Source: Epinephelus fuscoguttatus
Lineage: Eukaryota; Chordata; Actinopteri; Perciformes; Serranidae
Assembly: GCF_011397635.1 (NCBI RefSeq)
Contig: NC_064773.1
Coordinates: forward strand, 32,187,449-32,251,448
DNA length: 64,000 bases
Reading direction: 5' to 3'
This document shows positions 57,177 to 64,000 of this stretch, piece after piece. Each line of letters opens with the position of its first letter. Position 1 is the first letter of the stretch. Below the pieces are notes generated by a model. It was given only the letters and a program-made list of their open reading frames with translations, was not told the DNA's origin and did no database searches. A program made the translations under genes and the position numbers.

Positions 57177-57609
57177 CAAATAATACTGCTCTGACTAATC
57201 TCCCCATCTGCAGCCTTTTCATTAGTCCCTTGAAGGATGCTTTTAATTCACACTACCTTCAACAAATGAAGTCACATAAGCCTGGTCATGACGATACGTC
57301 ACTATGAGTCCTGTACATTACCTGAATTCACTCTCTTATCTGTGTTTGTGGTAAACATCCTCACAAAATATTAAATCTGAATTTTACACACACTAATGAT
57401 AAAATCCCCTTTTTTCTTCAGACACATCTGTTTGTTTGTGGATCATAATGACTGATTAGGCAGGTAAATCAGCTACATTTACACCAACAAGCTCTCACTA
57501 ATCATTTTTAGGAATAGGCGTCAAACAACAATACTTTAATGTGTGGACCAAGATGTGTAGTACTAAAGAGTGTCAGAAAGTGGCATTAAATGTCTTGTAA
57601 AATGGAATT

Positions 57610-57890
57610 TATTTAGGGCTTAAACTAGAAGTAGACTGATTGATTAGTTCGTCAACAAAAAAATTAAAAAGTAATTTATCATTTAAAAAAAAGGCATTGC
57701 ATGAGTATTCTAGTAAACTTAATATCTCAAGCAAATAAGAACCAAAATGTAAAGCTGTTGATCCAACAAGAAGAAACACTTTAACACGTCACCTTGAGCT
57801 CATTTTATAAACCAAGCAATTAATCATTCATTTCAAAAATAGCAGACAGATTAATCAATAACAAAATAATTGTTAGTTGCAGCCAGAATT
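57610..57890. repeat. 'gctgcaacta' family, copy 2
   Basis: Reads out at its right end as ATAATTGTTAGTTGCAGCC, the reverse complement of the family's left terminus. Strongly diverged inside. Confidence 0.45.
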
Positions 57891-58494
57891 AGATCCAGCT
57901 GTATTTCTTGTATGGTTGCTTGTGTCTACACAGCATTTACAATAAGAGAACTTAAACTTGTAATATATGTTGATATTTCTTGAGTTACTGAGGAGTTGAT
58001 TCACACGAGGTAAGTAAAATGACTTGTGATGGAATTTACTTTTTTTTTTTTCCAAATACTTAGGGGATTTAGAAAACAAAACAGTTCTTATTAAACACAT
58101 TAATGGCTGCCACAAAGAATTGTTTAATTATCCCATTTTGAATCATTTAGTGTACAGATGCCTATCACAACTCATTGCAAAGAGTTTTAAAGTCAGAGAC
58201 ACAAGTTCATTATTTCGTCAAAAGACAGAAAATTAATTGACAACAATTTTGGTAATTTGTTAATTATTGTAGTTGTCAATCAAATATGGCACATATGTAA
58301 ATATTGCTTTAGGTTGTTAGAACTTGTATTAGGGATTTTTTTCTTTATTGACATTGGACAAACTAATTTTTTTTTTGATGATTTGAAAAATAGATGACAG
58401 GCTAATTGATGATTAAAATAATCATTAAGCGCAGCCCTGTTTGAAATGACTCCCACTGTGACCAACAGCTGAAAAATATATCAAAGGTAAAAAT

Positions 58495-58890
58495 CTGGAG
58501 CATTTTCTGGATCCTAGAGCTGCAACAATTAATCCAATAGCTGCCAGTTATCTAATCAGCAGCTCATTTGATAATCAATTTTCAATCATTTTTTATAAAA
58601 GAAAAAAAGACAAAATTCTTTCCTGGTTCCTCTTGAGAACTGCATGTTTTTGGTTTGTGGACAAAACAAGACACGTGAGGATATCATCTCAGGCTTTGGG
58701 AAATGTTGATCAAAGTTTTCTGACATTTTATAGACCAAACAACTAACCAATTCATTGAGAAAATAATTGACAGATGAATTGACTTTGGAACTAACCATTA
58801 ATTGCAGCCATGTTTCAGGAAAAAAAAACCAATCTGTGTTTCCCAAAGCCTGAGATGACGTCCTCAAATGTCTTGCTCTATTCTGAAATG
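58495..58890 (-). repeat. 'gctgcaacta' family, copy 3
   Basis: Contains GAGCTGCAACAATTAATCC and, in both orientations, CAAAGCCTGAGATGACGTCC / TTTGTGGACAAAACAAGACA blocks, so two partial copies seem nested head to head. Confidence 0.5.
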
Positions 58891-60000
58891 TGCTAAATTT
58901 CTCAGTTTGACATCACTTTTGTCCTCTTACTCGGGTCTTGGACCAGAATCAGTTATTGAATTACTAGTTTTATCAGGTCACTAACAGCCTTACTGTACAC
59001 TGTGTGAATCAAGCTTAATGTCAAAAAGCATCAAATGTTGCCAACATGTTGGACAGACAGCAGAGTGAGCAGACAGTAGAGTAATCAGACCTCTACATAG
59101 CCGCTGTGCATCACAGGGAAGCACATTAGCAGCACAACATAAAGAGCTCTTTGAGCAAGAGCGAATCTGCTGAAATGAATATTGATACCATGCAGCATTG
59201 GCACTAAACGCTTGCTGCATAAACGCTTTCGTTACTCACTCAATGACGCGCGACTCGTTCCTTTGAATGTTTCATGACAGCAGCTACATCATTTAGACAC
59301 AATTTGTCAGCCAGCAGCTGTACTGAGACCTGGGAGACAGATCAGACTGAGAGGAGAGACACATTAAAAGTTCAACTTTTGGGGCTACTTCAACAAGGGT
59401 TTGAAGTGATTAGGGAGAGGAAGAGGCGAGGGAACGCAGGTCTCCTCTGACAAGCAGAACTAAATGACATTTTCATTCAGTGCGGCTGGAAAACATTCAG
59501 GGAACCTGTATTTGGCAGATTCTACAACAGCAACCGTCAGGGCCATAAGTAAGACAAATTAAAGCAACATACATCAAAAGAGGAAATTAAATAATGCCTC
59601 TGCTAAGGACTCATTCATGTGTGTATTCAAACCAATGAACAGATGTCTTCCCCACCTGCTGCCCACCAAACTCTCTTTTCTTTCTAACATTCAACTTTTC
59701 CCAATTTTCTGCACTTAAATTACACATCCTGTGTTGACTGCTGTAAATGGCCCTCGTGTTGGAAACATATAAAGAGAATATGTTCAATAAACTGAAGGCT
59801 CAGTAACAGTCAATGACTTGACTTTAAGAATCTGGCATGGTAACTAAATTGATTATTTGATTAGTTGTCACCTATTAAATCACCAACTAATTTGGTGACT
59901 GATTAATTGCTTTGAGTAGATTTTTCCGAGGGTCATAATTCTCTGATTCCTATGGAGCCCCTAAAGCCCCAAAAGGTTATATTTTTCATTTGTATGCATC
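58891..60000. other. Intergenic, nothing supported
   Basis: Only short frames. A minus-strand stretch near 59230-59330 looks coding but ends in a stop at its apparent donor (see rejected list). Confidence 0.35.
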
Positions 60001-61510
60001 AAGTTAATTAACTTGTTGGAACAAGTTAACTTGTAATAATAATTAAGTTGTTCATACAAGATAATGAATTCCCACAAGATAATTAACTTGTGAGCTAAAC
60101 ATAAATCGTTTCCATGACATATTGAACTTTTCCCACATAATTAACTTAACACAAGATAATAACCTGTTCCCACAAGATCGTTTTGTTCCCACATAACAAC
60201 TTGTTCCCACAAGATAATTAACATATGTGCAAAGCAGAACTTGTTCCCTTAACATATTGAACTTGCTCCCACATAATTAACTTGTTCCCTCAAGATAATA
60301 ACCTGTTCCCACAAGATCATTTTGTTCCCACATAACAACTTGTTCCCACAAGATAATTAACATGTGTGCAAAGCAGAACTCGTTCCCTTAACATATTGAA
60401 CTTGCTCCCACATAATTAACTTGTTCCCTCAAGATAATAACCTGTTCCCACAACATTACTTGTTTCCACCAGACAATCAACTTGTGTGTATGAGAAAATT
60501 CATTCCCCAAACATATTGAACTTGTTCCCACATAATTCACTTGTTCCCACAAGATAATAACTTGTTCCTACAAGAAAATTAACTTGTTTACATAAGATAA
60601 TAACTTGTTCCTACAAGAAAATTAACTTGCTTACATAAGATAATAATTTGTTCCTACAAAACAGCTTGTTCTCACAAGATTAATCTCGCCACCAGACAAT
60701 CAGAGATCTCCGCCTTCTGATAGTCTGGGGACACTCCTTTCTAAAGTGTGTTTAACATACCGGAGAAAACGGCCGGCTACAAAGCAATGCCTCTTGCATT
60801 TTTTAAAAGGACACGCCCTCCTGGAAATATGCGCTCCCCCTTTTCTCGTCCGAGCTTGAAAATGGATGCTGAGAGATTTAACTCCGTTTTATCAAATGTG
60901 TGGTCAGTCCACAAGATTGTGGAAATGAAGGACTTACAGCAACTTTGTTTAAAACTTTTAACGCAGTCGGACTATGTTTACGAGCACATGAGTTCAGTGA
61001 GCCACCGAAGGACTGCCCTGCGGATTTACTATTGGTTCTGCAACGTAGGGAGTTTTTTAAAACTCTGAAATTGTATCCGCCCATCTAAACACAAAATCAG
61101 GGAGAAAGACATTAGTCTTTAGTTAAGCAAAGCGTCTAAACACTGACTTGTGAGTCTATCACAAGATTAACAACTTATGAGCACAAAATAATAACTTTAT
61201 ACAGGATAACTAACCTGTTCCCACAAGATAATTAACTTGTTCCCACAAGATTATTAACTTCCACGCACAAAATAATAATAGATAAGTAACTAAGTAAGTA
61301 ACTTGTTCCTACAAAATAATTAACTAGTGTGCACATAACTTCCCTCAACTTAATGTGTTGTTCCCATAAAATAACTTGTGTGCACAACATAACTTGTTCC
61401 CGCAAGATAACTTGCTCCCATTAAATAACTAACTCATGTGCACAAGATAACTTGTTCCCACAAGATAAATAACTTGTTCCCACAAGATAATTTGTGTGCA
61501 CAAGATAGAA
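60001..61510. repeat. Satellite of palindromic ACTTGTTCCCACAAGATAAT monomers
   Basis: Dozens of degenerate 18-24-bp monomers of the form AACTTGTTCCCACAAGATAA, each itself a small inverted repeat (CTTGT...ACAAG). A higher-order unit of 139 bp is visible: AACCTGTTCC recurs at 60161, 60300 and 60439. The array is interrupted by about 480 bp of unrelated sequence (60665-61140) and then resumes. Confidence 0.85.
60748..61068 (+). pseudogene. Short ORF embedded in the satellite, possible helicase N-terminus remnant
   Basis: 106 codons; the C-terminal part MDAERFNSVLSNVWSVHKIV then EMKDLQQLCLKLLTQSDYVY has the rhythm of the N-terminus of RecQ-like helicases carried by some fish repeats, just before the ATP-binding motif, but no such motif follows. 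The second in-frame ATG near 60863 is the better start. Likely a fragment of an inserted element; assignment weak. Confidence 0.3.
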
Positions 61511-61539
61511 CAAAAATCCCCTTTTGGGCTCCATCTTCT

Positions 61540-61795
61540 TAAAAAAAAAGAAAGAATATTTTCTGGTTTGTCTTCTCTTCTAAGACAGTAAACTGAATAT
61601 TGTTAGGTTATGGACAAAACAAGAAATTTGATGTCATCATCTTGGGCTTAGGGAAACACTGATTGACCTTTTTTTTTATTTTTTTAAACCATTTTCTGAC
61701 AAGCAACTAATTCATTAAAAAATAATTTAAAAAATAAAAAATAATGAACAGATAATCAACATTAAAAATAATTATTGTAGCCCTAATGGTAATGT
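61540..61795 (-). repeat. 'gctgcaacta' family, copy 4
   Basis: On the minus strand reads GGGCTACAATAATTATT at its start and has the TTTGTCCATAACCTAACAAT and AAGCCCAAGATGATGAC blocks of the family. It abuts the satellite on the left and ends 130 bp before the Tc1 element. Confidence 0.5.
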
Positions 61796-61926
61796 GACTG
61801 CGGCTAATAAAACATGCATCCTGTATAAAACGTAAAATACCTACAAACAAGTGTACTATCAATAACTCAACAAATTCATTTGTTACATTAAATATTTTAA
61901 AATACAATTCCAGTGAAATGGCTATA

Positions 61927-63554
61927 TACAGTACAGGCCAAAAGTTTGGACACACCTTCTCATTCAATGCGTTTTCTTTATTTTCATGACTATTCACATT
62001 GTAGATTCTCACTGAAGGCATCAAAACTATGAATGAACACATGTGGAGTTATGTACTTAACAAAAAAAGGTGAAATAACTGAAAACATGTTTTATATTCT
62101 AGTTTCTTCAAAATAGCCACCCTTTGCTCTGATTACTGCTTTGCACACTCTTGGCATTCTCTCCATGAGCTTCAAGAGGTAGTCACCTGAAATGGTTTCC
62201 ACTTCACAGGTGAGCCTTATCAGGGTTAATTAGTGGAATTTCTTGCTTTATCAATGGGGTTGGGACCATCAGTTGTGTTGTGCAGAAGTCAGGTTAATAC
62301 ACAGCCGACAGCCCTATTGGACAACTGTTAAAATTCATATTATGGCAAGAACCAATCAGCTAACTAAAGAAAAACCAGTGGCCATCATTACTTTAAGAAA
62401 TGAAGGTCAGTCAGTCCGGAAAATTGCAAAAACTTTAAATGTGTCCCCAAGTGGAGTCGCAAAAACCATCAAGCGCTACAACGAAACTGGCACACATGAG
62501 GACCGACCAGGAAAGGAAGACCAAGAGTCACCTCTGCTTCTGAGGATAAGTTCATCCAAGTCACCAGCCTCAGAAATCGCAAGTTAACAGCAGCTCAGAT
62601 CAGAGACCAGATGAATGCCACACAGAGTTCTAGCAGCAGACCCATCTCTAGAACAACTGTTAAGAGGAGACTGCGCGAATCAGGCCTTCATGGTCAAATA
62701 GCTGCTAGGAAACCACTGCTAAGGAGAGGCAACAAGCAGAAGAGATTTGTTTGGGCCAAGAAACACAAGGAATGGACATTAGACCAGTGGAAATCTGTGC
62801 TTTGGTCTGATGAGTCTAAATTTGAGATCTTTGGTTCCAACCGCCGTGTCTTTGTGAGACGCAGAAAAGGTGAACGGATGGATTCCACATGCCTGGTTCC
62901 CACTGTGAAGCATGGAGGAGGAGGTGTGATGGTGTGGGGTGTTTTGCTGGTGACACTGTTGGGGATTTATTCAAAATTGAAGGCACACTGAACCAGCATG
63001 GCTACAGCATCCTGCAGCGACATGCCATCCCATCCGGTTTGCGTTTAGTTGGACAATCATTTATTTTTCAACAGGACAATGACCCCAAACACACCTCCAG
63101 GCTGTGTAAGGGCTATTTGACCAAGAAGGAGAGTGATGGAGTGCTGCGGCAGATGACCTGGCCTCCACAGTCACCGGACCTGAACCCAATCGAGATGGTT
63201 TGGGGTGAGCTGGACCGCAGAGTGAAGGCAAAGGGGCCAACAAGTGCTAAACACCTCTGGGAACTCCTTCAAGACTGTTGGAAAACCATTTCAGGTGACT
63301 ACCTCTTGAAGCTCATGGAGAGAATGCCAAGAGTGTGCAAAGCAGTAATCAGAGCAAAGGGTGGCTATTTTGAAGAAACTAGAATATAAAACATGTTTTC
63401 AGCTATTTCACCTTTTTTTGTTAAGTACATAACTCCACATGTGTTCATTCATAGTTTTGATGCCTTCAGTGAGAATCTACAATGTAAATAGTCATGAAAA
63501 TAAAGAAAACGCATTGAATGAGAAGGTGTGTCCAAACTTTTGGCCTGTACTGTA
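61927..63554 (+). mobile_element. Nearly complete Tc1-like element, 269-bp TIRs
   Basis: TA-flanked element of 1624 bp between the TA pairs, starting CAGTACAGGCCAAAAGTTTG and ending in its reverse complement. Terminal inverted repeats 61929-62197 and 63284-63552 are each 269 bp; the right one includes the last 35 or so transposase codons, so the left one carries an antisense copy of them. A second, solo right end lies at 23600-23836. Confidence 0.93.
62342..63389 (+). pseudogene. Tc1-family transposase (DD38E-type), two frameshifts
   Basis: Starts MARTNQLTKEKPVAIITLRN with the paired helix-turn-helix (SVRKIAKTLNVSPSGVAKTI). Then come LTAAQIRDQMNAT, WSDESKFEIFGSN (first catalytic Asp), FQQDNDPKHTS (second Asp) and SPDLNPIEMVW (Glu), ending GGYFEETRI. 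Counting from the first Asp of DND to the Glu gives 38 intervening residues, against 34 in classic Tc1. Single-base losses near 62513 (in an A/G run) and near 62938 (in a G run) split it into three frames (ends 62587, 62991, 63389). Inactive as it stands, but otherwise well preserved. Confidence 0.9.
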
Positions 63555-64000
63555 TAAATACTGAACAGCACTGACATATCTTCATGAGATCAGAGATTTC
63601 ACTGCTGATTTTATTTAATTGTGTTATATTTATTATTGGACAGACAAAGACTAGAGAGTTCTATTATATTATACAGTAAATAATTCATTAAAAACTTCAT
63701 AGGATGAGATTTTTTAAGTGTAATTGTGAACAAAAATGATAAGTTTATTAAACATACATTGAAAAAGTTATAGGTGACTGAAATAGAGGGACATGCAGAA
63801 AAAAATACACAGTCTTCATTCTGTGTAAAAATATGCCATCAATTTCATCTGATGCTAAGATGAAGCATATATTAAATAAAACAGAATAAAATGTTTCCTG
63901 CTGTTCCTCCTTCTTCTGTATAGGTCTTTCTTCTTATGTGTTTTTTCAGTTGCTTTTCATAAGTAAGTCAGTAATCCATTCATGCTTCTTCCATCTTGTT
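63555..64000. other. AT-rich end of window, nothing recognised
   Basis: No splice-bounded coding sequence or known repeat recognised. Confidence 0.4.

Noticed and set aside
59230..59332. Minus-strand stretch QLLADKLCLNDVAAVMKHSK with acceptor and GTGAGT donor
   Set aside because: The open frame hits TGA exactly at the donor and the other frames have stops, so it cannot be an internal coding exon; at most a non-coding exon.
60001..61510. CRISPR-like array of short repeats
   Set aside because: Monomers are contiguous and degenerate without unique spacers, and the genome is a vertebrate; it is a satellite.

Overview
The window reads as a percomorph-type teleost nuclear genome. Long introns split recognisable vertebrate genes. 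Between them lie Tc1, L2, Harbinger and MITE-like repeats, a tRNA-derived SINE and many simple repeats. There are no prokaryotic operons, CRISPR arrays, rRNA genes or stand-alone tRNA genes.

Layout. (1) 57-12326, minus strand: a complete interleukin-17 receptor A gene (il17ra) in 11 coding exons. I rebuilt it from splice sites, with every exon phase matching the next, giving 812 codons. It has a signal peptide, two extracellular fibronectin-type domains, one membrane helix and a SEFIR tail. Its introns carry a SINE, a MITE-like element with an internal 63-bp minisatellite, and a head-to-head retroelement-like pair. (2) 12327-32110: intergenic, with degraded repeats, a MITE family, one end of a Tc1 element and a 5'-truncated L2-type LINE whose reverse transcriptase is frameshifted near its end. 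(3) 32291-38062, plus strand: a complete RERG-like small GTPase gene (rergl) in 5 coding exons, 205 codons. (4) 38063-46890: intergenic, with a GC-rich MITE, a degraded Tc1 element with recognisable terminal repeats, a PIF/Harbinger fragment and microsatellites. (5) 46895-54530, minus strand: three phase-compatible exons of one more gene. The first holds the C-terminal end of a PH domain and the others a low-complexity basic/serine-rich tail. I could not name this gene. (6) 51600-52060 and 55840-57120: gene-poor sequence rich in homeodomain-like cores, candidate conserved non-coding elements. (7) 57600-64000: repeat fragments, a satellite of short palindromic monomers (60001-61510), and an almost intact Tc1-like element with 269-bp terminal inverted repeats and a DD38E-type transposase broken by two frameshifts.

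The genes do not form one pathway. IL-17RA is a cytokine receptor chain of epithelial and mucosal immunity. RERGL is a divergent Ras-like protein. Their closeness probably reflects the old linkage of regions now on human 22q11 and 12p (inference). I found no clearly new biological system. The most unusual structures are the TIR-bounded tandem-repeat element at 2924-3712, the MITE family with and without an internal duplication, the palindromic satellite, and a 23-bp perfect hairpin at 14653-14708.
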